A DNA stretch of 64,000 nucleotides from NCBI RefSeq assembly GCF_002362315.1, contig NZ_MTZV01000004.1:1550001-1614000 (forward strand). Direction: 5' to 3'. Position numbers and translations under genes: made by a program. The DNA is from Paraburkholderia acidicola (GTDB lineage Bacteria; Pseudomonadota; Gammaproteobacteria; Burkholderiales; Burkholderiaceae). Every line of letters starts with the position of its first letter. Position 1 is the first letter of the stretch. Below, one piece after another: positions 52,734-62,994 of the stretch. Below the pieces are notes generated by a model, which had not been told where the DNA came from, made no database searches, and saw only the letters and a program-made list of their open reading frames with translations.

Positions 52734-53492
52734 ATGGATCGTCTGATCTACACCGCGATGACGGGCGCCTCGCAGGCGCTCGAGCAGCAGGCCGTGGTCG
52801 CGAACAATCTCGCGAATACGTCGACGACGGCGTTTCGCGCGCAGCTCGCGACGTTTCGTGCCGTGCCGATGAATTTCGGCGACGGCAGTCAGACCGCGAC
52901 CGACACGACCCGCACGTTCGTGCTTGCTTCGACGCCGGGCGCGGACTTCACGCCGGGCCCGTTGCAGCGCACCGGCAATCCGCTCGATGTCGCGGTGCAG
53001 GGCCAGGGCTGGCTGTCGGTGCTGACCGCCGACGGCAACGAAGCGTACACGCGCGCGGGCAACCTGCACGTCGACGAAAACGGCCAGCTCGTCACCGCGA
53101 CGAACCAGCCGGTGGTCGGCAACGGCGGTCCGCTGTCGGTGCCGCCGGGTGCGGATGTGACGATCGGCAAGGACGGCACGGTGTCCGCGCTGATAGCGGG
53201 CGATCCGCCGACGGCGATTGCGATCGTCGATCAGTTGAAGCTCGTGAATCCCGATCCGTCTACGCTCCAGCGCGGCGACGACGGTCTGTTTCGCACCGCC
53301 GACGGCAACCCCGCCGACGCGGACCCGAGCGTCGTGCTCGCACCGGAATCGCTGGAGGGCAGCAACGTGAACCCGGTTGCGGCGATGGTCTCGATGATCA
53401 CCAACGCGCGGCAGTTTCAGATGCAGACGAAGCTGCTCGAATCGGCGGACCAGAACGAACAGGCTGCGAACCAGTTGCTCAATTTCAGCTGA
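52734..53492 (+). CDS. flgF: flagellar proximal rod protein FlgF
   Basis: 252 residues. N-terminal LIYTAMTGASQALEQQAVVA with NNLANTSTTAFRAQ, a middle beta domain, and C-terminal LEGSNVNPVAAMVSMITNAR. It lies 23 bases after flgE. Confidence 0.96.
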   Translation: MDRLIYTAMTGASQALEQQAVVANNLANTSTTAFRAQLATFRAVPMNFGDGSQTATDTTRTFVLASTPGADFTPGPLQRTGNPLDVAVQGQGWLSVLTADGNEAYTRAGNLHVDENGQLVTATNQPVVGNGGPLSVPPGADVTIGKDGTVSALIAGDPPTAIAIVDQLKLVNPDPSTLQRGDDGLFRTADGNPADADPSVVLAPESLEGSNVNPVAAMVSMITNARQFQMQTKLLESADQNEQAANQLLNFS

Positions 53493-53549
53493 TGGTCGCG
53501 CGGCGCTTAACGCGCTGCGTTGCTTAAGCTTAGCCAGGAGAAGAACACC

Positions 53550-54338
53550 GTGAACCGCTCACTGTATATCGCCGCTACCGGCATGAATGCGCAGCAGGCG
53601 CAGATGGACGTGATCTCGAACAACCTCGCGAACGTCAGCACGAACGGCTTCAAGGGTTCGCGCGCGGTGTTCGAGGACCTGCTGTATCAGACCGTGCGGC
53701 AGCCTGGCGCGAACTCGACGCAGCAGACCGAACTGCCGTCCGGTATCCAGCTCGGCACCGGGGTTCAGCAGGTGGCGACGGAGCGGCTTTATACGCAGGG
53801 CGGCCTGACGCAGACCGGCAACTCGAAGGACGTGGCGATTAATGGCCAGGGCTTCTTCCAGGTACAGATGCCCGACGGCACCAACGCCTACACACGCGAT
53901 GGCTCGTTCCAGACCAACTCGCAGGGGCAACTCGTGACATCGAGCGGCTACCAGGTGATCCCGGCAATCACGATTCCGCAGAACGCCACGTCGCTGACGA
54001 TCGGTAGCGACGGGACCGTGTCGGTGACCCAGGCCGGATCGAGCAACAGCGTGCAGATCGGCGCACTGCAGATCGCGACGTTCATCAACCCGACCGGGCT
54101 TGATGCGCGAGGCGAGAACCTGTTCGTGGAGACGTCGTCGTCGGGTACGCCGAATGTCACGACGCCGGGTCTGAACGGTGCGGGAACGCTGAATCAGAAC
54201 TATGTCGAAGCCTCGAACGTGAACGTGGTGCAGGAACTGGTGAACATGATCCAGACCCAGCGCGCCTATGAAATCAACAGCAAGGCCGTGACGACGTCCG
54301 ACCAGATGCTGCAGACGCTTAGCCAGATGCCGGTGTGA
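53550..54338 (+). CDS. flgG: flagellar distal rod protein FlgG
   Basis: 262 residues from GTG 53550, supported by AGGAGAAG upstream and the family N-terminus [21 protein letters not shown]. coli FlgG has 260. The C-terminus [20 protein letters not shown] with [15 protein letters not shown] is standard. Builds the distal rod across the periplasm. Confidence 0.97.
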   Translation: MNRSLYIAATGMNAQQAQMDVISNNLANVSTNGFKGSRAVFEDLLYQTVRQPGANSTQQTELPSGIQLGTGVQQVATERLYTQGGLTQTGNSKDVAINGQGFFQVQMPDGTNAYTRDGSFQTNSQGQLVTSSGYQVIPAITIPQNATSLTIGSDGTVSVTQAGSSNSVQIGALQIATFINPTGLDARGENLFVETSSSGTPNVTTPGLNGAGTLNQNYVEASNVNVVQELVNMIQTQRAYEINSKAVTTSDQMLQTLSQMPV

Positions 54339-54378
54339 TCGGGCACGTGCAGTCGGAAATACACAGACGGTAATCAAG

Positions 54379-55077
54379 ATGTCGTACTTCAACCGTATTC
54401 CGCTTCGGACACGCTGCTGCGTGGCGCTGCTTGTTGCCGCGACCACTGCCGCACTCGGCGGCTGCGGGCTCGCGCCGCGGCAGCCGATCGTCCAGCAGCC
54501 GATGACGGCTTACCCGGCCACGCCGCCGCAGATGCAGACGGCGGGCTCGATCTACAACCCGGGCTACGCAGGCCGGCCGCTGTTCGAAGACCAGCGCCCG
54601 CGCAATATCGGCGACATCCTGACTATCGTGATTCAGGAGAACATCAACGCGACGAAGTCGTCGGGGGCGGCCACCAACCGCAATTCGGCGACGGACTTCA
54701 ACGTGCCGACAGCCGGTTTTCTGGGCGGCCTGTTCGGCAAGGCGAACCTCAGCGCGAAGGGCGACAACACGTTCAATTCGACGGGCGGTGCGAATGCGTC
54801 GAACACGTTCAACGGCACCATCACCGTCACCGTGACGAACGTACTGCCGAACGGCAACCTCGTCGTGAGCGGCGAGAAGCAGATGCTGATCAACCAGGGC
54901 AACGAGTTCGTACGCTTCTCGGGTGTCGTCAATCCCAACACGATCTCGGGTTTGAACTCGGTGTACTCAACCCAGGTGGCCGACGCAAAAATCGAATACT
55001 CGGCGAAGGGCTATATCAACGAAGCGGAGAACATGGGCTGGTTGCAGCGGTTCTTCCTTAACGTGGCGCCGTGGTGA
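54379..55077 (+). CDS. flgH: flagellar L-ring lipoprotein FlgH
   Basis: 232 residues with a lipoprotein signal ending LGGC (Cys at about 29). [20 protein letters not shown] is the conserved block, and the C-terminal [20 protein letters not shown] is typical. It forms the outer-membrane bushing. The stop overlaps flgI. Confidence 0.96.
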   Translation: MSYFNRIPLRTRCCVALLVAATTAALGGCGLAPRQPIVQQPMTAYPATPPQMQTAGSIYNPGYAGRPLFEDQRPRNIGDILTIVIQENINATKSSGAATNRNSATDFNVPTAGFLGGLFGKANLSAKGDNTFNSTGGANASNTFNGTITVTVTNVLPNGNLVVSGEKQMLINQGNEFVRFSGVVNPNTISGLNSVYSTQVADAKIEYSAKGYINEAENMGWLQRFFLNVAPW

Positions 55078-56264
55078 TGATGAACTTCGCTTTCTTTCGC
55101 CGCGCTGTGCGCACTGTCACCGGACCCCTTACGGTCGGGCTCGCGCTGGCCTGTGTCGCGTTCGCATTCGCTGCACCTGATGCACACGCCGAGCGCCTGA
55201 AAGACCTCGTCTCGATTCAAGGCGTGCGCGATAACCCGTTGATCGGCTACGGCCTCGTCGTCGGGCTCGACGGAACCGGCGACCAGACGACGCAAACGCC
55301 ATTCACGACGCAGACACTCGCGAACATGCTCGCGAATCTCGGCATCTCGATCAACAACCAGTCGGCGGGCTCGAACAATTCGGGCACCTCGGCGCTGAGC
55401 ACGATCCAGTTGAAGAACGTCGCGGCCGTGATGGTGACCGCGACGCTGCCGCCGTTCGCGCGCCCCGGCGAGGCCATCGACGTCACCGTGTCGTCGCTCG
55501 GCAACGCGAAGAGCCTGCGCGGCGGCACGCTGCTGCTCACACCGATGAAGGGCGCGGACGGCCAGGTCTACGCGCTCGCCCAGGGCAACCTCGCCGTGGG
55601 CGGCGCCGGCGCGAGTGCGAACGGCAGCCGCGTGCAGGTGAACCAGCTCGCGGCTGGTCGCATCGCGGCGGGCGCGATCGTCGAGCGGGCGGTGCAGACG
55701 GCCGCGTCGCAAGGCGGCATGATGCAGCTCGAACTGAACGACATGGACTACGACACGACGCAGCGCATTGTCGCGGCGGTGAACAACGCGTTCGGCGGCG
55801 GTACAGCGATGGCGCTCGACGGCCGCACGATCCAGTTGCGTGCGCCAACCGACAGCGAACAGCAGGTCGCCTTCATGGCGCAGTTGCAGAACCTCGATGT
55901 GCGGCCTGCGTTGGCCGCAGCGAAGGTGATCCTGAACGCGCGCACGGGGTCGATCGTGATGAACCAGATGGTCACGCTGCAAAGCTGCGCCGTGGCACAC
56001 GGCAACCTCTCGGTGGTGATCAATACGCAGCCGGTGGTGAGCCAGCCGGGCGCGTTCTCGAATGGCCAGACGGTGGTCGCGCAACAGTCGCAGATCCAGC
56101 TCAAGCAGGATAACGGTGCGGTCAAGCTCGTCTCCGCCGGTGCGAATCTCGCCGAAGTCGTGAAGGCGCTCAACGCATTGGGTGCAACGCCCGCGGATCT
56201 GATGTCGATCCTGCAGGCGATGAAGGCAGCAGGCGCGCTGCGTGCCGATCTGGAAATCATCTAA
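55077..56264 (+). CDS. flgI: flagellar P-ring protein FlgI
   Basis: 395 residues from ATG 55077 (TGATG overlap with flgH); nearby GTG and ATG codons are possible starts. Sec signal peptide ends DAHA, mature [20 protein letters not shown]. The C-terminal [20 protein letters not shown] block is characteristic. Forms the periplasmic ring in peptidoglycan with help from FlgA. Confidence 0.96.
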   Translation: MMNFAFFRRAVRTVTGPLTVGLALACVAFAFAAPDAHAERLKDLVSIQGVRDNPLIGYGLVVGLDGTGDQTTQTPFTTQTLANMLANLGISINNQSAGSNNSGTSALSTIQLKNVAAVMVTATLPPFARPGEAIDVTVSSLGNAKSLRGGTLLLTPMKGADGQVYALAQGNLAVGGAGASANGSRVQVNQLAAGRIAAGAIVERAVQTAASQGGMMQLELNDMDYDTTQRIVAAVNNAFGGGTAMALDGRTIQLRAPTDSEQQVAFMAQLQNLDVRPALAAAKVILNARTGSIVMNQMVTLQSCAVAHGNLSVVINTQPVVSQPGAFSNGQTVVAQQSQIQLKQDNGAVKLVSAGANLAEVVKALNALGATPADLMSILQAMKAAGALRADLEII

Positions 56265-56275
56265 GGACGACGGCG

Positions 56276-57205
56276 ATGAACTCTGATCCTTCCCGGACCG
56301 CAAACGACCTGAGCCAGCGCTTCGCGCTCGACGTGCAGGGGTTCGACAGCCTGCGCGCGCAAGTCAACGCGTCGCCGCAGGCCGGTCTGAAGATGGCCGC
56401 GCAGCAGTTCGATGCGGTGTTCACGCAGATGATGCTCAAGAGCATGCGCGATGCGACGCCGTCCGACGGCCCGTTCGATTCACACGACAGCGCGTCTTTC
56501 ACGTCGATGCTCGACCAGCAGTTGTCGCAGCAGATGTCGTCGAAGGGCATCGGCGTAGCCGATGCGATGCTCAAGCAATTGATGCGCAACGCGGGCCAGG
56601 GTGGCGGCGACGCGAATGCCGGCAACAACGCGGCGCTGAACGCGCTCGCCAACGCGTACAGCAACAGCGCGGCGAACGGCGCGCTCGCAGCGGGCAAGGG
56701 CTATTCGGCGAACAGCGCGCTGACGCCGCCGTTGCGCGGCGACGGTTCGTCGCAGAAGGTCGATGCGTTCGTCGACAAGCTCGCGGCGCCTGCGCAGGCG
56801 GCGAGTGCGGCGACTGGCATTCCGGCGCGCTTCATCATCGGTCAGGCGGCGCTCGAATCGGGCTGGGGCAAGAGCGAGATCCGCAAAACGGACGGCTCGT
56901 CGAGCCACAACGTGTTCGGCATCAAGGCGACCAAAGACTGGACCGGCAAGACCGTGTCGACGCTGACAACCGAATACGTGAACGGCCAGCCGCAGCGTGT
57001 AGTCGAGAAGTTTCGCGCGTACGACTCATACGAAGACGCGATGACCGACTACGCGAACCTGCTGAAGGCAAATCCGCGCTATGCGCAGGTGCTGAATTCA
57101 TCGCACGACGTAGCCGGGTTCGCGCACGGCATGCAGCGCGCGGGCTACGCGACCGATCCGCATTACGCGAAGAAACTGATTTCGATCATGCAGAAGATGG
57201 CATAG
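56276..57205 (+). CDS. flgJ: rod cap / peptidoglycan hydrolase FlgJ
   Basis: 309 residues. N-terminal rod-capping domain (about 1-105: AAQQFDAVFTQMMLKSMRDA), an Ala/Asn-rich linker and a C-terminal GH73 N-acetylglucosaminidase domain (about 155-309). The latter has the catalytic Glu in QAALESGWGKSE and the family tail VAGFAHGMQRAGYATDPHYA. It cuts peptidoglycan for the rod. Two-domain FlgJ is usual in beta/gammaproteobacteria. Confidence 0.96.
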   Translation: MNSDPSRTANDLSQRFALDVQGFDSLRAQVNASPQAGLKMAAQQFDAVFTQMMLKSMRDATPSDGPFDSHDSASFTSMLDQQLSQQMSSKGIGVADAMLKQLMRNAGQGGGDANAGNNAALNALANAYSNSAANGALAAGKGYSANSALTPPLRGDGSSQKVDAFVDKLAAPAQAASAATGIPARFIIGQAALESGWGKSEIRKTDGSSSHNVFGIKATKDWTGKTVSTLTTEYVNGQPQRVVEKFRAYDSYEDAMTDYANLLKANPRYAQVLNSSHDVAGFAHGMQRAGYATDPHYAKKLISIMQKMA

Positions 57206-57522
57206 CCGTCTTCTGACAGCTGGCATAACGAGGCAGGGAAGCGACGGGGCCATGTCGCAGAACAAGACGGGACCGCCGGCCGTCCGTACGACGGCTGGCC
57301 TAACCGCAGATTGGGCAGGTGCCCTGGCGCCAGCCCGGAGCAGTGAAATATTTAGCAAGGCGCCCCTAAACTTTTGGGGCGCGCTGCCGCTATTCAGGAA
57401 GATCCGAGAACCGGAAGGCTTTGTCGTTCCGGTCGATTGCGCGCGACTGCCGAGGAGACCCCGGTGGCTGCCCAGCCAGAGAAGCACCGCGCGCCCGAGA
57501 GAACCTGCATACCGGCAAGCCT
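57206..57522 (+). promoter_or_regulatory. ycgR upstream region with sigma-28 promoter
   Basis: No gene in this 317-base stretch. TAAACTTT (57367-57374, 7/8), 11-base spacer, GCCGCTAT (57386-57393, 6/8) is a sigma-28 promoter. The -35 lies inside an inverted repeat GCCCC / GGGGC (57362-57380). The leader before the ycgR ATG is about 120 bases. Confidence 0.7.
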
Positions 57523-58311
57523 ATGGATACTTCGCAGTCGACCGGCCAGAACGACATCGCCCGCTATCTTGAAGACGGTGCAAGCGGGCAGATCGCCCAT
57601 GACGGCCACGACTTCGGCCGGCGCAATCCGCTCGAGATCGGCGTGCAGTTGCGCAATCTCGTGAATCGCCGGGACTTTCTGACGGTGCAGTACAGGGGTG
57701 GTCAACTGGTGACGCGAATTCTCGCAGTCGATGTACGCGGCCAGACGTTCACGTTCGACTGGGGTGCGCTGCCTGAGCAGAACCGCGGCGCGCTCGCGGC
57801 GTCGCGCTGCCAGTTCCGCGCCTCGCAAAACGGCGTGCGCGTCGAGTTTGCGACGTCGACGCCGCGCGAACGACATTTCGAAGGATTGCCCGCGTTCGAG
57901 GCGGACTTCCCCGAGGTGCTGTATCACGTGCAGCGGCGCGAATATTTCCGCGTCGATGCGCCGGTGCTGGAACCGTATATTTGCCGCGGCCGTCTGCCGG
58001 ATGGCGAGACGTTTCGCTGCGAGGTGCATGACCTGTCGCTGGGCGGCGTGGGCGTGTACACCGCGGACGAGCGCATCGCCGGTCTGCCGATCGGCGTCAC
58101 GCTGCCCGATGTCGAATTGAGCCTCGGTGGCCTCAACATGCTGTCGCTCGATGTGCAACTCGTATCGCACCGCGCGGTCGCGCTGCCGGACGGCACGCAG
58201 CGCTGCCAGCTCGGATTTCGTTTCGTCGCGCTGCCGGGCAGCGCGGAAAACACCCTGCAGCGGCTCATCACGCAGCTGGAGATGAAGCGCCGTTCGCTGA
58301 TACGGGCCTGA
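57523..58311 (+). CDS. ycgR: YcgR-like flagellar brake protein (PilZ)
   Basis: 262 residues from ATG 57523. YcgR N-terminal domain (about 25-125: RNPLEIGVQLRNLVNRRDFL) and a PilZ domain (about 130-250) with the c-di-GMP motifs RREYFRVDAP (RxxxR) and DLSLGGVG (D-x-S-x-x-G). On c-di-GMP binding it slows the motor at MotA/FliG. It is expressed as a class III gene inside the flg cluster. A longer frame starts at 57421 but without family similarity. Confidence 0.9.
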   Translation: MDTSQSTGQNDIARYLEDGASGQIAHDGHDFGRRNPLEIGVQLRNLVNRRDFLTVQYRGGQLVTRILAVDVRGQTFTFDWGALPEQNRGALAASRCQFRASQNGVRVEFATSTPRERHFEGLPAFEADFPEVLYHVQRREYFRVDAPVLEPYICRGRLPDGETFRCEVHDLSLGGVGVYTADERIAGLPIGVTLPDVELSLGGLNMLSLDVQLVSHRAVALPDGTQRCQLGFRFVALPGSAENTLQRLITQLEMKRRSLIRA

Positions 58312-58342
58312 TGCCGGGCCGGTGCAAGCGAGTGCGCCGGCC

Positions 58343-58369
58343 TCAATTTTCCTGCCGGCGAGCCGATAT
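58343..58369 (+). promoter_or_regulatory. sigma-28 promoter of flgKL
   Basis: TCAATTTT (6/8), 11-base spacer, GCCGATAT (7/8), 60 bases before the flgK ATG. It begins 32 bases after the ycgR stop. Confidence 0.8.
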
Positions 58370-58429
58370 ACAGGAAGTTCACGCAATGCGCCGGGACGCT
58401 ATCCGACGCTCGCCACTCCAGGATGACGC

Positions 58430-60442
58430 ATGTCCAGCAACCTCTTGAACATCGGCCTCAGCGGACTCAACGCCGCGCAATGGGGACTGACGACGACCGG
58501 CCAGAACATCAGCAACGCGTCGACGCCGGGCTATTCGGTGGAACGTCCCGTCTATCAGGAGACGGGCGGCCAGTACACCGGCTCGGGTTATCTGCCGCAA
58601 GGCGTGTCGACCTCGACCGTGCAGCGCCAGTACAGCCAGTACCTGACGACCCAGCTGAACAACGCGCAGTCGCAAGGTGGATCGCTCAACACCTACTACA
58701 CGCTGATCGCGCAGCTCAACAACCTGGTCGGCAGCCCGACCACGGGTATCGCGAGCGCGATCACGGGTTACTTCACCGGCCTGCAGGGTGTGTCGAACAA
58801 TCCGGCTGACCAGTCCGCGCGCCAGACGGCGATTAGCAGCGCGCAGACACTCGCGAACCAGATCAACGCGGCCGGCCAGCAGTACGACCAGTTGCGCGCG
58901 AGCGTCAACACGCAGTTGTCGAGCACCGTACAGTCGATCAACAGCTACACCGCGCAGATCGCACAACTCAATGCGCAGATCGTGGCGGGCAGCAGCTCGG
59001 GGCAGCCACCGAACCAGTTGCTCGATCAGCGCGATCTCGCGGTGTCGAACCTGTCGCAACTCGTCGGTGTGCAGGTCGTGCAGAACGGCAACAGCTATAG
59101 CCTGTTCATGAGCAGCGGGCAGCCTTTGGTCCTCGCTGACAAGAGCTTCAATCTCGGCACGGCGACTTCGCCCGGCGATCCTACCGAGCAGTCGGTGACC
59201 TACCTCGGTCTCGCCGGCGCGACGCCCGCGCCGACTCCGCAGACGATGCCGGATAGCGCGGTATCGGGTGGGACACTCGGTGGGCTGCTGACATTCCGCA
59301 GCCAGACGCTCGATCCGGCCGCCGCGCAGCTTGGCGCGATCGCGACGAGCTTCGCAGCGCAGGTCAATGCGCAGAATGCGCTGGGTATCGATCTGTCGGG
59401 TAAGGCCGGGGGCAATCTGTTCACGGTTGGCTCGCCCACTGTCTATGCGAACCAGCGCAACACGGGTGGCGCGACGTTGTCGGCATCGTTTGCGAATGCC
59501 GCGCAGCCGACTACGAGCGATTACACGTTGTCCTACGATGGCACGCAGTACACGCTGACCGACAGTGAAACCGGTGCGACGACCACGGCACCTGACCTCA
59601 CGAAGCCAATCAATGGCCTGCAGTTCTCGCTAACCGGCACGATGAAAGCGGGCGATTCGTTCACCGTGCAGCCGACGCGCGGCGCGCTCGACAACTTCGC
59701 GCTCGCGACGACCAATGCCGGTGCGATCGCTGCGGCCTCGCCGGTGCTGGCGGCGAAGGGCAGCAGCAACACCGGTGCGGCGACTATTTCACAGGGTTCG
59801 GTGGGGGCGGGTTACACGCTGCCGACGGGGACGACTACGCTGACCTACACCCCGTCGCCGTCGACTACACCGCCCACCGGTGTTTTGACAGGTTTTCCGC
59901 CGGGCTCGGTCGTGACCATTGCAGGCTCGCCGCCGACCAGCACCACGATCGACGCGGCAGGCGACACACCGGTTCCGTACAACCCGGCCACTGGCGCGAC
60001 GATGACGATCAACAACCCGCCGCCGCCTGCACCTGCCGGAACAATGAACGCCGTGACGGTCACGATCAGCGGCACACCGAACGCCGGCGACACCTTCACG
60101 ATCGGCCAGAACACCGGCGGCAGCAACGACGGCCGCAACGCACTGGCGCTGTCGAATCTTGTCACCGCGAAGGCGCTCAACGGCGGAACGTCCACGCTGA
60201 CCAGCGCGTACGCAAACTACGTGAACACGATCGGCAATCAGACAAACCAGGTCCAGTCGCAAAACAAGGCACAAACCTCGCTCGTCTCGCAGATCACGAC
60301 CGCGCAACAATCGGTGTCGGGCGTGAACATCAACGAGGAAGCCGCGAACCTGTTGCAGTACCAGCAGCTGTATCAGGCCAACAGCAAAGTTATCCAGACG
60401 GCGTCGACGTTGTTCCAGACGCTGCTCGGCATTTTCCAGTGA
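58430..60442 (+). CDS. flgK: flagellar hook-associated protein 1 (FlgK)
   Basis: 670 residues, longer than the 547 of E. coli. N-terminal LLNIGLSGLNAAQWGLTTTG with NISNASTPGYSVERPVYQ, and C-terminal SGVNINEEAANLLQYQQLYQ with QTASTLFQTLLGIF. The extra length is a central beta-rich, Thr/Pro/Gly-rich region (about 330-580) that includes KAGDSFTVQPTRG and NAGDTFTIGQNTG, similar to each other and to a segment in FlgL. First hook-filament junction protein. Confidence 0.96.
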   Translation: MSSNLLNIGLSGLNAAQWGLTTTGQNISNASTPGYSVERPVYQETGGQYTGSGYLPQGVSTSTVQRQYSQYLTTQLNNAQSQGGSLNTYYTLIAQLNNLVGSPTTGIASAITGYFTGLQGVSNNPADQSARQTAISSAQTLANQINAAGQQYDQLRASVNTQLSSTVQSINSYTAQIAQLNAQIVAGSSSGQPPNQLLDQRDLAVSNLSQLVGVQVVQNGNSYSLFMSSGQPLVLADKSFNLGTATSPGDPTEQSVTYLGLAGATPAPTPQTMPDSAVSGGTLGGLLTFRSQTLDPAAAQLGAIATSFAAQVNAQNALGIDLSGKAGGNLFTVGSPTVYANQRNTGGATLSASFANAAQPTTSDYTLSYDGTQYTLTDSETGATTTAPDLTKPINGLQFSLTGTMKAGDSFTVQPTRGALDNFALATTNAGAIAAASPVLAAKGSSNTGAATISQGSVGAGYTLPTGTTTLTYTPSPSTTPPTGVLTGFPPGSVVTIAGSPPTSTTIDAAGDTPVPYNPATGATMTINNPPPPAPAGTMNAVTVTISGTPNAGDTFTIGQNTGGSNDGRNALALSNLVTAKALNGGTSTLTSAYANYVNTIGNQTNQVQSQNKAQTSLVSQITTAQQSVSGVNINEEAANLLQYQQLYQANSKVIQTASTLFQTLLGIFQ

Positions 60443-60453
60443 GGCGTTGAGCC

Positions 60454-61674
60454 ATGCGTATCTCTACGACGCAGTATTTCAACATGGGCGTTCAGGCGAT
60501 GAACGACCAGCAGAACACGCTTGCGCAGCTGTACCAGCAGCTGTCGAGCGGTGTGAGTCTCGCGACGCCATCGGACAATCCGCTCGGCGCCGCGCAGGCC
60601 GTGCAACTGAGCGCGCAGGGTGCGACGCTGTCGCAGTACTCGGCCAACCAGAACACCGCGCTGTCGTCGCTGCAGGCCGAAGATTCGACGCTCGGCAGCG
60701 TCAGCACGGTGCTGACGAACATCAACACGCTGCTCGTGCGTGCCGGCGACGGCTCGCTCAGCGACAGCAATCGCAGCGCGCTCGCGACCCAGCTGCAAGG
60801 GTTGCGCAGCCAGCTGGTGACGCTCGGCAATGCCACCGATGCGCAGGGAAACTATCTGTTCGGCGGCTTCCAGAACACGTCCGCGCCGTTCTCGACCAGC
60901 GCGACCGGTGCGGTGGTCTACACCGGCGACGCCGGTAATCGAACGATGCAGGTGGCCGGCACACGCGACATCTCGACGGCCGACAACGGCGCGTCCGTGT
61001 TCCAGAGCGTTGCGACGGTCGGCACTAGCTCGATTCCGTCGGGCAACCCGGCGAACACCGGTACGGGCGTGATCGGCGCGGTGAGCACGACGAATGCAGC
61101 CAGCGCGACCAACTCGCACACGTTTTCGATTGCGTTCTCGAGCGCGACGACCTACACGGTTACCGACCAGTCGACCAACCCGGTGACGGTGAGCGCACCG
61201 ACGCCCTTCACCGCGGGCTCGGCGATCTCGCTCGGCAACGGTCAGAGCGTGGCGATTACCGGCGCACCGGCAGCCGGCGACGCGTTCACGGTGAAGCCGG
61301 CCGCGCAGGCCGGCACCGATGTGTTCGCCACCATCGATTCAGTGGTCAAGGCCTTGCAGACGCCGGTCACCGGTACGGCTTCGAGCGCGAATCTGCAGAA
61401 CGCGTTGACGACCGGCATGGCGCAGCTCGGCAACACGCGCAACAACGTCATTACCGTGCAGGCATCGGTGGGTGGGCGCGAGCAGGAAATTCAGGCGCTG
61501 CAGGCGGTCACGCAGACCAACTCGCTGCAGACGCAAAGCAACCTCGCGGATCTGACGACGACCAACCTCACGACGATCGTCAGCCAGTACACGATGACGC
61601 AGAACGCGTTGCAGGCGGCGCAGGAAGGGTTTGCGAAGATTCAGAATATGTCGTTGTTCAATTATCTGAATTAG
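60454..61674 (+). CDS. flgL: flagellar hook-associated protein 3 (FlgL)
   Basis: 406 residues. N-terminal RISTTQYFNMGVQAMNDQQN and LSSGVSLATPSDNPLGAAQA; the flagellin-like C-terminus ends LQAAQEGFAKIQNMSLFNYL. A central segment AAGDAFTVKPAAQ resembles the FlgK repeat. Second junction protein; co-transcribed with flgK after 11 bases. Confidence 0.96.
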   Translation: MRISTTQYFNMGVQAMNDQQNTLAQLYQQLSSGVSLATPSDNPLGAAQAVQLSAQGATLSQYSANQNTALSSLQAEDSTLGSVSTVLTNINTLLVRAGDGSLSDSNRSALATQLQGLRSQLVTLGNATDAQGNYLFGGFQNTSAPFSTSATGAVVYTGDAGNRTMQVAGTRDISTADNGASVFQSVATVGTSSIPSGNPANTGTGVIGAVSTTNAASATNSHTFSIAFSSATTYTVTDQSTNPVTVSAPTPFTAGSAISLGNGQSVAITGAPAAGDAFTVKPAAQAGTDVFATIDSVVKALQTPVTGTASSANLQNALTTGMAQLGNTRNNVITVQASVGGREQEIQALQAVTQTNSLQTQSNLADLTTTNLTTIVSQYTMTQNALQAAQEGFAKIQNMSLFNYLN

Positions 61675-61681
61675 GCGAAAT

Positions 61682-61697
61682 CTTCAGATATCTGAAG
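61682..61697. repeat. 16-bp palindrome at the flgL/hipA convergence
   Basis: CTTCAGATATCTGAAG is a perfect palindrome 7 bases after flgL and spans the hipA stop codon. It may slow or end transcription from both sides; there is no T-tract. Confidence 0.5.
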
Positions 61698-62994
61698 GCG
61701 GAGCATCTTCGTTTGCGTTGACTATACGGTCCAACAACAAGCGGCTCTGCTTCTCAATTTCCTCGCGCACGCTCTTCAGGACTTTCGCGTTGGCTTCGCC
61801 CGGGATTTCACGAAGCATCTCCTCATGAACGGAGGGGAGCGCTATCTGAACCGATCTGGCCATCGACGTGACGATGTCTCGCACATAGCGAATCGAAAGG
61901 CTGGTTTCGTTTGCCATGCGTTCCCAGTGGCGCGCCATGATCCATGCGGGGCGATTCTCTCCACCGATCTTGAAAGCAAAACGGCTACTGAGTTGCGGGT
62001 AGATCGTCGTCGACACCATGTCGTAGAACGGCGAGAGCCTCGGGCGATCTCCATCTTCCGGATCATGGAGCAGTGACAGGTTTTTGGCATGGCTGTCCAT
62101 GTTCCCGACGATCAGGTTGTAGGCCACCCAGCCAATCAGACGTCGACCGTCTGCAAGGGCCGCGCTGCTATGGCTGGTCACATACCGCAGACATTCGGCA
62201 AAGGTCGGGCCTCCCTCAGCTTCATACTTGCGAGACGATGGCAAGCCCATCGCCTGGCAAAGATCTACCTGGTGCAGTCTTCCCAACCGGCCGTTAGGCA
62301 GGCGCTGACGATCGTAGCGTTGGATGATCGCCGCATTGAGCGCTGCATCAAATCGAACCTCGGGGACCTGCAGGCCAGATGCTGCCGCAAGGCGCATCAC
62401 ATAGACCTCGTTGGCAGCCGACGCCGCCAGGCCGGGACGATAGCTGATCGCTGGCTTGATGATGTGTGATGACGGTGCATCTGCGAGCGGCAACGCCATT
62501 GCACCATCTTCGCCGATGTAGACGGTGATCTTGTCCTGGGCCCCGCTCAATGACATTCGCGCGGGCCCTTCTTCCAGCATTAGGGGTACACCGCGGGACT
62601 TACCGAACCAGTCCGCGAGCTGCGCGGCGTTGATCTGCACATAACGCGGCTTGTCCGAGGGCAAATCTCCTGCCGGCAGGATCGAATAAGCGCCCGCCGT
62701 ATCACCACCGAAACGCTCCAGCAACGCGAAGACGTTGTCGGATGAAATCTTGAGCGCTTGAGATATAAATTCGCGGATCGTTCCTTCGGGTAGCAGATTC
62801 TCGAAAAACGCGCGAACTGCTGCGTCGCTGAATGCGCGACTGTCTCCTTCATTTTCCGGTAACGGTAAATCTGGTGAAAGCGGCTGTCCGCTGGCCGCGA
62901 TCCACGTCGACGCGTAGCGGAATCCCAGGACACCGTCCGTATCGATGAGTGAGCCTACGATCTGACCGTCGCGAAAAACGTCGAGTGTGTTCAT
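61684..62994 (-). CDS. hipA: HipA-type serine/threonine kinase toxin
   Basis: 436 residues. Kinase elements are intact: P-loop ARMSLSGAQDK with Ser150 (the autophosphorylated position in E. coli HipA), Lys180 in HIIKPAI, catalytic Asp300 in VGNMDSHAKNLSLL, and Asp325 in SPFYDM. HipA phosphorylates aminoacyl-tRNA synthetases and induces persistence. ATGA overlap with hipB upstream. It converges with flgL. Confidence 0.92.
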   Translation of the reverse strand: MNTLDVFRDGQIVGSLIDTDGVLGFRYASTWIAASGQPLSPDLPLPENEGDSRAFSDAAVRAFFENLLPEGTIREFISQALKISSDNVFALLERFGGDTAGAYSILPAGDLPSDKPRYVQINAAQLADWFGKSRGVPLMLEEGPARMSLSGAQDKITVYIGEDGAMALPLADAPSSHIIKPAISYRPGLAASAANEVYVMRLAAASGLQVPEVRFDAALNAAIIQRYDRQRLPNGRLGRLHQVDLCQAMGLPSSRKYEAEGGPTFAECLRYVTSHSSAALADGRRLIGWVAYNLIVGNMDSHAKNLSLLHDPEDGDRPRLSPFYDMVSTTIYPQLSSRFAFKIGGENRPAWIMARHWERMANETSLSIRYVRDIVTSMARSVQIALPSVHEEMLREIPGEANAKVLKSVREEIEKQSRLLLDRIVNANEDAPPSDI

